Source of the DNA: Acidobacteriaceae bacterium
GTDB taxonomy: Bacteria; Acidobacteriota; Terriglobia; Terriglobales; Acidobacteriaceae
DNA length: 52,575 nt
NCBI GenBank assembly: GCA_025360645.1
Contig: JANYBT010000140.1
Location: 1-52,575, forward strand
Direction of reading: 5' to 3'
A program made the position numbers and the translations under genes. The notes beneath the pieces are model-generated. The model saw only the letters and a program-made list of their open reading frames with translations, was not told where the DNA came from and searched no databases. The stretch's first letter is position 1. Each line of letters starts with the position of its first letter. Positions 9,623 through 18,557 of this stretch are shown piece by piece.

Positions 9623-9736
9623 GGGAAAGCGGTCAGCCCTCAGCTAACAGCCACCAGTGACCAACAAAGTCGACGACGGGTAGATTCTAGCAGGTGGGGG
9701 AGGCGAGGGCGGCGGCGCTGAACGGTGCTGACCGGA

Positions 9737-10939
9737 CTAGCGGCCGGTGAGCCTGCGGGTGGCGTCGTCCAAGTGCTGCTGGGCCTCAATCGACCAGCCG
9801 CTGTTGGGATCCAGTTGAATGTATTGCTGCCAATCGGCGATGACCTGCGGATAAGACTGGGTGCGCTCCAGGACGAGAGCGCGATTAAACCGGGCCACGG
9901 GGTTGCGCGGATCTCGCGACAAAATTTCGTTTAATAGTTGGAGCGCCGTGGCATCGCCGGTGGGATCACCGGTCGATGCTGCGCGCTCCGAGTAAGCGGT
10001 GGCCAGGTCGAGCGCGATGGCCGCGTCAGTGGGCCGGGCGCTGCGGGCCTTGGTCAGGGCCTCAATCGCGGCTTGATCGTTGCCTTCAAGGAGTTGGATC
10101 TTCGCATTGGTATGGAGCCACTCGGGGCTATCTGGGTTGCGGTTCAGATGGCGTTGCACCTGGGCTTCGGCTTCGAGCAGGGAGGAAGGGAGATCAAGGC
10201 GGGAAGATGTTGACCCCCGTTGTTGGCGAAGCGCCGCGTAGTTGGTGCCGGGCAGCCGCATCTGCAGCGAGCGATGCTCCGAGTAGGCCTGGGCGATGAG
10301 CATGTTGGTGGAGGCAAGGGCTCGGGAATTTGCGGTCCAGAACCAGAACGAAATTGCAATGAGCAAGACAGCAGCCACTGGGGCTGCGCCGCGCATCCAG
10401 CCGGGAAACCAGGATACGCTGGCCCGGGAAGGAGTTGGAACTTTCGGCTTGGGAGGCTCAGGCTTCGAGGCCTGTGGAGCAGATTGTTCAGCCATGCGCA
10501 ATGCCAGGTTCCGCTGCCATCCGGAGCGGGAACTCTTGAGCTGGCTAACGAAAGCATCTTCTTCGGAGGTTGTGTCGGTGGCGAAGTCCAGGGAAGCTTG
10601 ATGGAGAAGCGGGCCGCAGTCGTTGCAGGTGGAAGCATGTTGGGCTAGCGGTTCGGCCTCGGCGGGAGAAAGTAAACCAGCGGCTAAGCGCGTCCAGACA
10701 TCGGGTTCCGGGCACGTTGAGGTGGGAGGCGCGTTGGTTATTTCCCGCATGGCCTCGATCTCCTTTTGCGCCTGCTGGTGAGCCAGGAGAAGGGACTGGC
10801 AGGCCAGGCAACTTTCGGCGTGCGCTGCCGGGTCGAACCCTGGTGGCGATGGGGCTGCCGTGTCGGATCGCTCCACCAGCCATGCAAGTTCGTCCGCACT
10901 CAAGTGTCGTGCATCGGGATTGATTAAATTGTCGCTCAC
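9737..10939 (-). CDS. Zinc-finger, single-span, TPR protein (probable anti-sigma factor)
   Basis: 400-residue protein with three parts. The cytoplasmic N-terminus carries two HxxxCxxC elements (HAESCLAC and HASTCNDC), the zinc-binding signature of zf-HC2 anti-sigma factors. One membrane segment (AAPVAAVLLIAISFWFWTA) lies near residue 195. The periplasmic C-terminal half has TPR-like helical repeats (SPEWLHTNAKIQLLEGNDQA; NPVARFNRALVLERTQSY). The GTG start is 4 bases after the TAA of the ECF sigma gene, which strongly suggests that it controls that sigma factor. In acidobacteria such pairs are, as I recall, often followed by a CHAT protease gene; none is seen here. The start codon is likely but has no clear Shine-Dalgarno. 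Confidence 0.82.
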   Translation of the reverse strand: MSDNLINPDARHLSADELAWLVERSDTAAPSPPGFDPAAHAESCLACQSLLLAHQQAQKEIEAMREITNAPPTSTCPEPDVWTRLAAGLLSPAEAEPLAQHASTCNDCGPLLHQASLDFATDTTSEEDAFVSQLKSSRSGWQRNLALRMAEQSAPQASKPEPPKPKVPTPSRASVSWFPGWMRGAAPVAAVLLIAISFWFWTANSRALASTNMLIAQAYSEHRSLQMRLPGTNYAALRQQRGSTSSRLDLPSSLLEAEAQVQRHLNRNPDSPEWLHTNAKIQLLEGNDQAAIEALTKARSARPTDAAIALDLATAYSERAASTGDPTGDATALQLLNEILSRDPRNPVARFNRALVLERTQSYPQVIADWQQYIQLDPNSGWSIEAQQHLDDATRRLTGR

Positions 10940-10943
10940 AGTC

Positions 10944-11615
10944 TTATAACGGATTCTCCATCTGAAACCCTTTCGTAATATTTTGTGAAAGACGCGGCCC
11001 CGCCAGGCGTTCCCGCACTTGGCGACAGAGGCGAGTGAGCAAGGTCTCCACTCCCTTTACTGATAATCCGTGGCAACCAAGCTCGGCGATGGCCTTCGCG
11101 GTCAATCCCTGACGGTGCCGCAGCCAAAAAATGTAGCGGTCGCGATCGGCAGACGAGCTGTCGCGGAGAATCCAATTCAGGGCCGTCTCGATTTCCTGGA
11201 GGAGCAGTCGCTGGTCGATCAGGTGGGGAGCGCTGGGATCCGCAGGCTCGGGAAAATTGTTATCGTCCAACGAGGCAATGTTTTTGCCGGCGTTGCGCTT
11301 GTCGGACCGACTGGCGCGGAAGTGGTCATGCACAGCGTTGGCCGCAATCACCTTCAAGTAGCCATAAATCGACTCGGGCCGCCGGGATTCGAACTGCCCC
11401 AGAATGTGCTCCAGGTGCGACAAGATCTTGAGATAGATATCCTGCACCAGGTCGTCCACCAGTTCCACCGTGGGGACGCAATGATGCCCGGCCGTACGAT
11501 AGACGGTGACGGCGATGATCTTATGAAATCGACGGACGAACTCTTCCCAGGCTTCGGCGTCGCCCGCAGCGCAGGCGTGGAGAAGTTCGTCGAGTGGCAG
11601 GTCTCCCCAATACAT
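10944..11615 (-). CDS. ECF-type RNA polymerase sigma factor
   Basis: 223-residue alternative sigma factor. Region 2 is visible at about residues 45-105 (ELVDDLVQDIYLKILSHLEH, then IYGYLKVIAANAVHDHFRAS). Region 4 with a helix-turn-helix lies near the C-terminus (GLTAKAIAELGCHGLSVKGV). The product should direct core polymerase to a small regulon once released from the membrane anti-sigma protein encoded 4 bases downstream. The linker between the regions contains a nonconserved acidic and proline stretch. Start ATG 11615 gives MYWGDLPLDELLHACAAGDA, a normal opening for the family. Confident as a sigma factor; its signal and targets are unknown. Confidence 0.88.
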   Translation of the reverse strand: MYWGDLPLDELLHACAAGDAEAWEEFVRRFHKIIAVTVYRTAGHHCVPTVELVDDLVQDIYLKILSHLEHILGQFESRRPESIYGYLKVIAANAVHDHFRASRSDKRNAGKNIASLDDNNFPEPADPSAPHLIDQRLLLQEIETALNWILRDSSSADRDRYIFWLRHRQGLTAKAIAELGCHGLSVKGVETLLTRLCRQVRERLAGPRLSQNITKGFQMENPL

Positions 11616-11699
11616 AGAGCGGCGGCGCAGGAAATGGATATGGGGGATTGTACCTTAATGACCTGCGCGGATGCGGGCCAGCGTGGAACGGCACCTTCC

Positions 11700-11736
11700 G
11701 CAGAAAACAAAAAGCCCGCGCGAACCGCCGCGGGCT
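11700..11736 (-). terminator. Rho-independent terminator of mdh
   Basis: An 8-bp perfect stem AGCCCGCG / CGCGGGCT with an 8-base loop (11713-11736) is followed on the minus strand by TTTTTGTTTTC. It lies 24 bases after the mdh stop. Confidence 0.85.
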
Positions 11737-11759
11737 CCGGGATGTGAAAAGCGGTACGT

Positions 11760-12686
11760 CTAGAAGCCGATCACGCCTACCAGTTCCTTCACCGATTCCG
11801 CACTCTTGTCCAGCGCGGATTTTTCTTCGGCGGTGAGCTTGATTTCGATGATCTGTTCGATACCCTTGGCTCCGAGCTTCACTGGCACGCCCACGAACAG
11901 GCCCTTGATGCCATACTCGCCGTCGAGGTAGGCGGCGCAGGGCAGGATCTTGTGCTTGTCTTTAAGAATGGCTTCCACCATCTCAGTGGCGGCCGCGGAC
12001 GGCGCATAGTAGGCCGAACCCGTCTTGAGATATTTTACGATCTCCGCACCGCCGTCTCGAGTTCGCTGTACCAGCCGGTCGAGCGTCGTTTGGTCCATCA
12101 GTTCGGTGATCGGAATTCCAGCTACGGTAGAGTAGCGGGGAAGGGGAACCATAGTGTCGCCATGTCCACCCAGAACGAAAGCGGTGACGTTCTCGACACT
12201 AACCTTCAGTTCCTGAGCGATGAAAGTGCGGAACCGCGCTGAATCGAGCACGCCGGCCATGCCAATCACGCGATGGCGAGGAAATCCGCTGAGCTTGAAA
12301 GCCGCCTGGGCCATGGCATCCAGCGGATTGGAGACCACAATCAGAATGCAGTTGGGTGAGTACTTGACCACTTCGCCGACGACTGCCTTCATGATGTTGG
12401 CATTGGTATTGAGCAGATCGTCGCGGCTCATGCCCGGCTTGCGCGGGATTCCGGCCGTGATGACAACGATGTCAGAGTCGGCAGTATCGGCGTAGCTCTG
12501 CGTGCCTACGATGTAGGAGTCGCACTTTTCGATAGGCATGGCCTCGAGCAAGTCGAGCCCTTTGCCCTGGGGAACGCCTTCAATGATGTCGATGAGGACG
12601 ACGTCCGCAAGCTCTTTGGACGCAATCCAGTGGGCGGCGGTGGCCCCCACATTGCCCGAGCCTACGATGGTTACTTTCTTGCGCAT
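11760..12686 (-). CDS. mdh: Malate dehydrogenase (LDH-like type)
   Basis: NAD-dependent malate dehydrogenase of 308 residues, interconverting malate and oxaloacetate in the citric acid cycle. The nucleotide-binding glycine motif [10 protein letters not shown] is at residues 8-17. Substrate residues are R82 and R88 in the PRKPGMSR loop, N120 in SNPLD, and R151. The catalytic His is H175 in LGGHGDTM. Arg at the loop position that discriminates lactate from malate (R82) supports malate as the substrate. Start ATG 12686 has AGGAAC upstream. It lies 129 bases after icd on the same strand and may be cotranscribed with it; a good terminator follows the gene. Confidence 0.96.
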   Translation of the reverse strand: MRKKVTIVGSGNVGATAAHWIASKELADVVLIDIIEGVPQGKGLDLLEAMPIEKCDSYIVGTQSYADTADSDIVVITAGIPRKPGMSRDDLLNTNANIMKAVVGEVVKYSPNCILIVVSNPLDAMAQAAFKLSGFPRHRVIGMAGVLDSARFRTFIAQELKVSVENVTAFVLGGHGDTMVPLPRYSTVAGIPITELMDQTTLDRLVQRTRDGGAEIVKYLKTGSAYYAPSAAATEMVEAILKDKHKILPCAAYLDGEYGIKGLFVGVPVKLGAKGIEQIIEIKLTAEEKSALDKSAESVKELVGVIGF

Positions 12687-12815
12687 AAAAGTTCCTTTCT
12701 ATGAATCCGACTGCGAAGCTAGAGATCGCGGAGCGGGAGAGCCACGAACGCCAGCCAAGGTGGTATCGGCCAGACGCGCGACGACCGCTCCCGTCGCGGG
12801 GATTGCAGGTCTCGC

Positions 12816-14240
12816 CTAAACTGCTGTGAGCACGGCCGCGCCCATGTTCTCGATCATGTGGGTGGCGAACTCGCTGGTCTTGACTTTGGTCGCGCCTTCC
12901 ATCAAGCGTTCGAAGTCATAGGTGACCTTCTTCTGCTCGATGGTCTGCTCCAAACTGCTGTCAATAAGGTCGGCCGCTTCGTTCCAGCCCAGGAAGCGGA
13001 ACATCATGACGCCCGATAAGATTAACGAGCCAGGGTTGATGACGTCCTTGTCGGCATACTTGGGAGCGGTGCCGTGGGTGGCTTCGAAGCAGGCGTACCC
13101 GTCGCCCACATTGGCCCCGGGAGCGATGCCCAGTCCGCCGACCTGGGCTGCGCAAGCGTCGGAGATGTAGTCGCCGTTCAGGTTCGGGGTGGCCAAGACC
13201 TGGTATTCATTGGCGCGGGTCACCACTTGCTGGAAAATGGAATCGGCGATGCGGTCGTTGACCATCAGGTTTTTCTTCCAGGCGCCGTTGCCATGAGTGG
13301 AGTAGATGGCATCCAGACAAGTCTTCACCTCGCGGTACACGTCCTGGCGGAAGTCCTCGGTGGCGAACTCCAGACCGGGCTCGACCAGATGGGCATTTTG
13401 CTCGATGGTCAGGGCGGGGTTGCGGTCTTTGTTGTCGAGGATCCAGCTCTCGCGCTCGGTGACCACCTTGTCGCGAAACTCCTCGGTCGCCAATTCGTAT
13501 CCCCACTTGCGGAATGCGCCCTCGGTAAATTTCTGAATGTTGCCCTTGTGGACCAGGGTGACGGTCTTCTTGCCATTGGCCAGAGCAAATTGAATGGCCA
13601 TGCGGACCAGACGCTTGGTGCCAGTAATGGAAATCGGCTTGATGCCAATACCGGAGTCGAGGCGGATCTGCTTCGGGCCGCCTTTCAGCATGTCTTTGTT
13701 CAGGAACTCAATCAGGCGGGCGACTTCAGGCGTGCCTTCTTCCCACTCAATGCCAGCGTAGACATCTTCGGTGTTCTCGCGATAGATGACAATATTCATG
13801 CGCTCGGGATGCTTCACCGGCGAGGGCGTGCCGTGGTAGTACTTCACCGGCCGAATGCAGGCGTAGAGATCGAGGATCTGGCGCAGCGCGACATTGAGCG
13901 ACCGGATGCCACCGCCGACCGGCGTAGTGAGGGGACCCTTGATGGACACGCGGAACTCGCGCAAAGCGCTGATGGTGTCGTCGGGCAGCCAGTTGTTAAA
14001 CTTGGCCATGGCCTTTTCGCCGGCGAACACTTCGTACCAGGCAACGCGGCGTTTGCCGCCATAGGCTTTCTCGACGGCCGCGTCGAATACCCGCACCGAG
14101 GCCTTCCAGATATCACGGCCGGTGCCATCGCCTTCGATGAAGGGGATGATGGGGTTAGTGGGAACGTCGTAGGTTCCGTTGCTGTAGCCGATCTTAGCGC
14201 CATTGGCGGGGACCGGGAGGCCGTTGTAGGAAGCCGGCAT
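12816..14240 (-). CDS. icd: NADP-type isocitrate dehydrogenase
   Basis: 474-residue isocitrate dehydrogenase, oxidative decarboxylation of isocitrate to 2-oxoglutarate. Visible signatures are [20 protein letters not shown] at the N-terminus, the substrate loop [13 protein letters not shown] with its phosphorylatable-type Ser, [20 protein letters not shown], and the C-terminal [20 protein letters not shown]. The start at 14240 ([10 protein letters not shown]) was preferred over an upstream ATG at 14300 because GGAGG sits 8 bases in front of it. It is somewhat longer than the E. coli enzyme (about 416 residues). Followed on the same strand by mdh. Coenzyme preference is inferred from overall type, not from single residues. 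Confidence 0.93.
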   Translation of the reverse strand: MPASYNGLPVPANGAKIGYSNGTYDVPTNPIIPFIEGDGTGRDIWKASVRVFDAAVEKAYGGKRRVAWYEVFAGEKAMAKFNNWLPDDTISALREFRVSIKGPLTTPVGGGIRSLNVALRQILDLYACIRPVKYYHGTPSPVKHPERMNIVIYRENTEDVYAGIEWEEGTPEVARLIEFLNKDMLKGGPKQIRLDSGIGIKPISITGTKRLVRMAIQFALANGKKTVTLVHKGNIQKFTEGAFRKWGYELATEEFRDKVVTERESWILDNKDRNPALTIEQNAHLVEPGLEFATEDFRQDVYREVKTCLDAIYSTHGNGAWKKNLMVNDRIADSIFQQVVTRANEYQVLATPNLNGDYISDACAAQVGGLGIAPGANVGDGYACFEATHGTAPKYADKDVINPGSLILSGVMMFRFLGWNEAADLIDSSLEQTIEQKKVTYDFERLMEGATKVKTSEFATHMIENMGAAVLTAV

Positions 14241-14299
14241 AGGAACATCCTCCGCGATGAATTGTTGTAGCTTTTGATTATAAGAGCATGGGGTAAACA

Positions 14300-14341
14300 T
14301 TAAGAAATGACGTGCGTCACAAAGGAGTGTGACGCACGTCA
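14300..14341 (-). terminator. Perfect 14-bp hairpin, terminator of the cyclophilin genes
   Basis: TGACGTGCGTCACA (14308-14321) and its exact reverse complement TGTGACGCACGTCA (14328-14341) flank a 6-base loop. On the minus strand the hairpin is followed by TTTCTTAATGTTT. It lies 38 bases after the cyclophilin stop and 67 bases before the icd start, so it should separate the two units. Confidence 0.75.
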
Positions 14342-14378
14342 GGCGAAGGGAACTCCCGATCTGCCGCCCCGCCTCGCG

Positions 14379-14906
14379 CTACACCCGCTCGATAGTGACA
14401 GACTGCAGCACGATGTCCTTCAGCGGACGATCTTGCCGGTTGCGCGGTTGGCTGATGATCTTCTCGACCACATCGTAACCCTCCACCACTTCGCCAAAGA
14501 TGGTGTGCTTGCCGGTGAGCCACTCGGTGGGTGCTACGGTGATGAAAAATTGCGAGCCATTGGTGTTGGGACCGGCATTGGCCATGGCCAGCTTGCCGGC
14601 TTTGTCGAAGCGGTGCTTCGAGCCCTTGGTCTCATCCTCAAATTGGTAGCCGGGACCGCCCATGCCGCTGCCCATCGGGTCGCCGCCCTGGACCATGAAG
14701 TCGGTGATGACGCGGTGAAAAATCGTGCCGTCGTAAAGGCGGTCTGTGACTTTCTTGCGGCTGGTGGGATGGGTCCACTCGCGCTTGCCTTCCGCAAGAT
14801 CGGTAAAGTTGGCGACAGTTTTGGGTGCGTCCTTCTCGAACAGACGGCACACAACAGTGCCTTCGGAAGTGTGAAGAATTGCGTAGGTGCCAGGTTCGCG
14901 TGACAT
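14379..14906 (-). CDS. Cyclophilin-type peptidyl-prolyl cis-trans isomerase (cytoplasmic)
   Basis: 175-residue cyclophilin catalysing prolyl bond isomerisation in protein folding. Active-site signatures are FHRVITDFMVQGGDP, AMANAGPNTNGSQFFIT and TEWLTGKHTIFGEV; the Trp in the last matches the cyclosporin-contact Trp of human CypA. There is no signal peptide, so the protein is cytoplasmic. Start ATG 14906 follows AAGGAT. A second, exported cyclophilin gene lies 91 bases upstream on the same strand, so the pair covers both compartments and may form one unit ending at the hairpin at 14308-14341. Confidence 0.95.
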   Translation of the reverse strand: MSREPGTYAILHTSEGTVVCRLFEKDAPKTVANFTDLAEGKREWTHPTSRKKVTDRLYDGTIFHRVITDFMVQGGDPMGSGMGGPGYQFEDETKGSKHRFDKAGKLAMANAGPNTNGSQFFITVAPTEWLTGKHTIFGEVVEGYDVVEKIISQPRNRQDRPLKDIVLQSVTIERV

Positions 14907-14997
14907 AGAAAAATCCTTTCGAGATGGGATGAATGATGTTGGGTGGCGGCTTCATTCCTCCGGTTCGAGGCGAATGAAGCCGCTGGAAGCTAAGAAG

Positions 14998-15741
14998 CTA
15001 CTGCGGCTTAGGGGTGCTGGCTGCGGGCTTGTGGGCCATAGGCCTGGCAGCGCCCGCGGGCTTCGCCGCAGCCGGCATGGCATCGCCGCGCACGATGGTG
15101 ATCTTGGTGATCTTGATGGCATGGAACGGCTTGTCGTCACGAGGGTCGCGCGACATGCGAGCGATGGTCTTCACTAGTTCCTGGCTGGGCTCGTCGCATT
15201 GGCCGAAAATGGTGTGCTTGCCATTCAGGTGCGGGACCGCAACTTCTGTGATGAAGAATTGCGAGCCATTCGTATTGGGGCCGGAATTGGCCATCGCCAG
15301 GCGGCCGGGACGGTCGAAAGCGAGTGTGGCAACAAATTCGTCCTTGAACTTGTATCCCGGGTCGCCGGTACCATCTCCGCGCGGGTCTCCGCCCTGGATC
15401 ATGAAGTTGGGAATGACGCGATGAAAGATGGTGCCGTTGTAAAGGGGCACGCCCTTCTTGGTGGCGCCGCTGACCGGGTTCTTCCACTCTTTGGTGCCGG
15501 TGGCCAGGCCGATGAAGTTGGCTACGGTCACCGGCGTTGCCTTTTCGAACAGCTTGCAGGTGAGCTTGCCCGCGGTGGTATCGAAGATAGCAGTGGGTTC
15601 TACAGAAGAGGCGGGCTCGGCCGCAGTCGCGGGGTGCGTCGCTGCAGTCTTTGGGGCGGCGGGCTTGGCTACGGGCGCGGTCTGCGACCAAGCCATGAAA
15701 GACAAGCACACTAAGGTGCCCACACCGAGAAGTTTGCGCAT
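14998..15741 (-). CDS. Exported cyclophilin-type peptidyl-prolyl isomerase
   Basis: 247-residue periplasmic cyclophilin. It begins with a signal peptide (MRKLLGVGTLVCLSFMAWSQ), then an Ala/Pro/Thr-rich spacer (about residues 20-50) and the cyclophilin fold with FHRVIPNFMIQGGDPRGDGT and AMANSGPNTNGSQFFIT. The Trp of its cytoplasmic paralogue is replaced by Leu (VPHLNGKHTIFG). The C-terminal 35 residues are an Ala/Pro/Lys tail of low complexity. Start ATG 15741 was chosen over the ATG at 15756 because AAGGAGA lies 5 bases in front. It sits directly upstream of the cytoplasmic cyclophilin. Confidence 0.92.
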   Translation of the reverse strand: MRKLLGVGTLVCLSFMAWSQTAPVAKPAAPKTAATHPATAAEPASSVEPTAIFDTTAGKLTCKLFEKATPVTVANFIGLATGTKEWKNPVSGATKKGVPLYNGTIFHRVIPNFMIQGGDPRGDGTGDPGYKFKDEFVATLAFDRPGRLAMANSGPNTNGSQFFITEVAVPHLNGKHTIFGQCDEPSQELVKTIARMSRDPRDDKPFHAIKITKITIVRGDAMPAAAKPAGAARPMAHKPAASTPKPQ

Positions 15742-15834
15742 GGATTCTCCTTGCATAAAAGCGAATGATGGATGCCGCTGAGTCTTTATTGTACGACAGG
15801 AGGCGCCTGGTTATGGCCTGTCCGCTCCCGGCTC

Positions 15835-17082
15835 CTACCGGTGCGTTTCCGCTTGCATCTGGTGGCTGACCCGCTCGACCTCAGCAAACACCCGCAGCAC
15901 ATTCCCGCCCAGAATCTTGTGGATGTCGGCTGCGCTGTAGCCGCGATCCAGCAAGGCCTGCGTGATGCGAGGCAGGTCGGCCGCGGAATCCATGCCCAGC
16001 GGACTGGCGCCGCTGATGCCGTCGAAATCCGATCCCAATCCAACGTGATCCACTCCGGCGACCTTCGCGATGTGGTCAATGTGGTCGATCAAGGATTTAA
16101 ATGGCGGCCGAGGAACCTTGGCGGCCCACTCGCGCTGGATCTTGTCGTAGTCCGCGTAGCTGACGGGCTTGCCCTGGGCCTTGCGCTCTTCCACAAACTT
16201 CTCGACCGCCGCATCTGCATCTTTGCGCATCGCAGTGCTGGCCTTGCGGTAGTCTTCGTCAATGAAACCGTTGTAAAAATTGACCTGGACCACGCCTCCA
16301 TTCTTGGTGACGGCGCGCAGCATATCGTCGGTCATGTTGCGAGGTGCGTTGGTGAGGGCGCGTGCGGAAGAGTGCGAAGCAATCACCGGCGCCTGGGTCA
16401 CCGCGATGGCGTCGTAGAACGTCTTGTCTGCAACGTGGGAGATGTCCACCATCATGCCTAGCCGGTTCATCTCCACCACCACCTGCTTGCCGAAATCGGT
16501 GAGTCCGTTATGATGGTCTACCTTCGGGTCGTCAATGTCGCCCGAGGAGTCGCCCCATTCGTTGGTGTTGGACCAGGTGAGCGTCATGTAACGAACGCCG
16601 AGACGGTAGAAGTCGCGCAGCAGGCGCAGATCGTTCTCGATGGCGTGCCCACCTTCAATGCCCATGAGCGCGGCGAGCCTGTGCTGCTGGCGGGCGCGCT
16701 CAATGTCCTCCACCGAGAAGGCCATCATCATGCGGTCGGAGTGGCGCGACTGCTGCTCATAGACCGAGTCAATCAGGTCGAACGCGCGTTTCGCATACTG
16801 CCCTTTGAACGACGGCTCCACCCAGATGGAAAAGAACTCCGCGTTCAGATTGCCGTCGCGCACCTTGTCCAGACTGATGTGGCCAATGTCTTTGGGGTCG
16901 GTGCTGCCGATGTCAAAGCCTTCGTCGAGAAAGCGCTGTGGCGTGTCGGCGTGCGTATCCACGACGATGGCGGAGTCGTGAATCTGGCGAGCGCGGGCAG
17001 AGACTTCCGGAGTGGAGTTCTGGGAAAACAGCAGGCCCGGCGCCAGCCAGATCATCAAGCAGAAGGGAAAGAAACGTGTCAT
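15835..17082 (-). CDS. Membrane dipeptidase (peptidase family M19)
   Basis: Exported zinc dipeptidase of about 415 residues, related to renal dipeptidase. After a signal peptide (MTRFFPFCLMIWLAPGLLFS) come the metal and active-site motifs in order: DTHADTP (HxD), LMGIEGGHAI (bridging Glu), MVDISHV, VIASHSSARAL and LGSDFDGI. It should hydrolyse dipeptides in the periplasm. The start at 17082 is chosen because it begins the signal peptide; the longer frame from 17130 would add 16 non-signal-like residues. It precedes the cyclophilin pair on the same strand by about 90 bases. Substrate (L-D or L-L dipeptides) is not deducible. Confidence 0.94.
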   Translation of the reverse strand: MTRFFPFCLMIWLAPGLLFSQNSTPEVSARARQIHDSAIVVDTHADTPQRFLDEGFDIGSTDPKDIGHISLDKVRDGNLNAEFFSIWVEPSFKGQYAKRAFDLIDSVYEQQSRHSDRMMMAFSVEDIERARQQHRLAALMGIEGGHAIENDLRLLRDFYRLGVRYMTLTWSNTNEWGDSSGDIDDPKVDHHNGLTDFGKQVVVEMNRLGMMVDISHVADKTFYDAIAVTQAPVIASHSSARALTNAPRNMTDDMLRAVTKNGGVVQVNFYNGFIDEDYRKASTAMRKDADAAVEKFVEERKAQGKPVSYADYDKIQREWAAKVPRPPFKSLIDHIDHIAKVAGVDHVGLGSDFDGISGASPLGMDSAADLPRITQALLDRGYSAADIHKILGGNVLRVFAEVERVSHQMQAETHR

Positions 17083-17135
17083 AAGAGTTTTCGCATCCAG
17101 CGTTGCAAGGCCAGATTGTATATCGGCCAAGCCAA

Positions 17136-17663
17136 CTAAAGCGCGGAGTCGGCCCCGATTGCAGCCAAGGCTTGGGCCACGCAGACTTCAAGCGGCTGGT
17201 CGCTGTCGATGAGGGTCTTGGGCTGCATGATCGGTTCGAAGCGCGCCTTCACTGCCTGATACAGAGCGTAGTCGCGATTTCCTGCCGGGTGCATGCCTGG
17301 CTCCGCCGCCTCCAGCCGTCGTTTCGCAGTCTCGTCAGAGCAGGTGCACTCCAGTATTCGCCACGGCTGTTGTATCTCCGCTGCGAACGCGAGCACTTGG
17401 TCAATCTGATACCTGCGCGAGAAGGTCCGGCCGTCGAGGAAAATCCACCGATGGGAATTCTGGCGGAGCAAGAATGCAGCCGTTTGCAGCATCAGCGACT
17501 GGCAGAAGTCGTCCTGCTGGGTGGAATATTCAATGGCGGCGGGGGAGAAGAGAGCATGGCGGAGGGCGTCTTTGCTGACGACAGCGCCGACCAGCTTGCG
17601 AGCAAGCTCTCCGCAGAGAGTGGTTTTGCCCGTCCCGGGCAGGCCAGCCATAAGAACCATCAT
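17136..17663 (-). CDS. Small P-loop kinase-like ATP-binding protein
   Basis: About 175 residues with a Walker A motif right at the N-terminus, LMAGLPGTGKTTLCGELARK, and a family look of the AAA_33/zeta-toxin/gluconokinase-like kinases. After it come SKDALRHALF (the usual Asp-bearing switch of such kinases) and FLDGRTFSRR, with a C-terminal ECTCSDETAKRRLEAAEPG that resembles the lid arginine region. It probably phosphorylates a small molecule; the substrate is unknown. The start at 17663 was chosen because the long frame upstream overlaps the DUF5715 gene and reads as shadow sequence. It begins 22 bases after the DUF5715 stop, suggesting joint expression. Confidence 0.75.
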   Translation of the reverse strand: MMVLMAGLPGTGKTTLCGELARKLVGAVVSKDALRHALFSPAAIEYSTQQDDFCQSLMLQTAAFLLRQNSHRWIFLDGRTFSRRYQIDQVLAFAAEIQQPWRILECTCSDETAKRRLEAAEPGMHPAGNRDYALYQAVKARFEPIMQPKTLIDSDQPLEVCVAQALAAIGADSAL

Positions 17664-17685
17664 GAGAGCTTGGCGGGTCGGGCGA

Positions 17686-18423
17686 TTACGGGCCCAGCCG
17701 CGCGGGCTGAACGTCCGTTGCCTGTTGGCTGTCTTCGAATGGGGCGAGATCCATGGCGGTCTGCGACTTGCGCCAATCCGCGTAGTTCTTTGACACCATG
17801 ATGTGGAACACCCATTGGCGCCGCTCTTCTTCCGGCTCGACCAGACCAAGCGCCTTCAGATAGAACAGGTAGCGCTCGACGAAGTGCATCTGGTCCCGCG
17901 TCATGCCGCGGCGTTGCAAGTCGAGTGTGGTGCCGGCGAGGTGAGACGACGCATACTCGCCGCGCTCGGGGGCCGCATTGCGATTGTGGCGGCGAAGCTT
18001 GTGCTGCACCAGAACCGTACGCACGGCGGAATTGATTTGGAGTTGGTCATGAAATCGAGTGTAGTAAGCGAGGCTGAGGTCTTCCACGAAATCGCGGGTC
18101 CAGGGACGGCAATAGCGGCGGTCCAGGTCAAGAGCGGGCTGAATGCGGAGACCGGGGCCGACTCGAAGTGGCACCAGCTCCTCGCTTGCCTTGAGCGCTT
18201 CCAGTTCATCGTTGTCGGCGATACGCGGCAGGTCGAACAGGTTGATCAGCTCATTCTGTTTCAGCAGGGAGGCCGCGCTGGGAATAAACATGCGCGCCAT
18301 CAGGAGTCCGTAATGGCGCAGACGCCCCAACTTACGATGCCGCACCCGCGTGGGCTGGAGCCCAAACGACGGCGCGGAAATCACCATCAGCAACGCCAAA
18401 ACCACCCAAGCTCTGTTCTTCAT
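17686..18423 (-). CDS. DUF5715-like secreted protein
   Basis: 245-residue exported protein of unknown biochemical function. A signal peptide (MKNRAWVVLALLMVISAPSF) is followed by a basic stretch and a globular domain. The motif SSHLAGTTLDLQRRGM resembles the SxHxxGxAxD metal site of D,D-peptidases of the M15/VanY and DUF5715 type, and HIMVSKNYADWR near the C-terminus may supply a second His. This suggests a peptidoglycan-related role, by analogy only. Start ATG 18423 was preferred over the 18510 frame start because it opens the signal peptide and has GAGGTG upstream. Followed closely by the P-loop kinase gene. Confidence 0.68.
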   Translation of the reverse strand: MKNRAWVVLALLMVISAPSFGLQPTRVRHRKLGRLRHYGLLMARMFIPSAASLLKQNELINLFDLPRIADNDELEALKASEELVPLRVGPGLRIQPALDLDRRYCRPWTRDFVEDLSLAYYTRFHDQLQINSAVRTVLVQHKLRRHNRNAAPERGEYASSHLAGTTLDLQRRGMTRDQMHFVERYLFYLKALGLVEPEEERRQWVFHIMVSKNYADWRKSQTAMDLAPFEDSQQATDVQPARLGP

Positions 18424-18510
18424 AACGGGGGAAGCACCTCGGGGTTTAAGGGAACCCCTGAGGAGAAAGTAAATGGATTGTAAACGAAACTTGATGCTGC
18501 GCAACAGCAA

Positions 18511-18550
18511 AAACAGAAAAATCTTTCCGGGGCAGGGAAGCGGCCGCCCC
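18511..18550 (-). terminator. Candidate weak terminator after sdhB
   Basis: A short stem GGGGC / GCCCC (18529-18533 and 18546-18550) on the minus strand is followed by a T-rich tail (GATTTTTCTGTTTTTG). It lies just after the sdhB stop at 18558. The stem is only 5 bp, so this is tentative. Confidence 0.4.
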
Positions 18551-18557
18551 GAATCCT

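Noticed and set aside
13074-14270. 398-codon plus-strand frame opposite icd
   Set aside because: It is the antisense shadow of a well-supported isocitrate dehydrogenase gene; its product has no recognisable motif.
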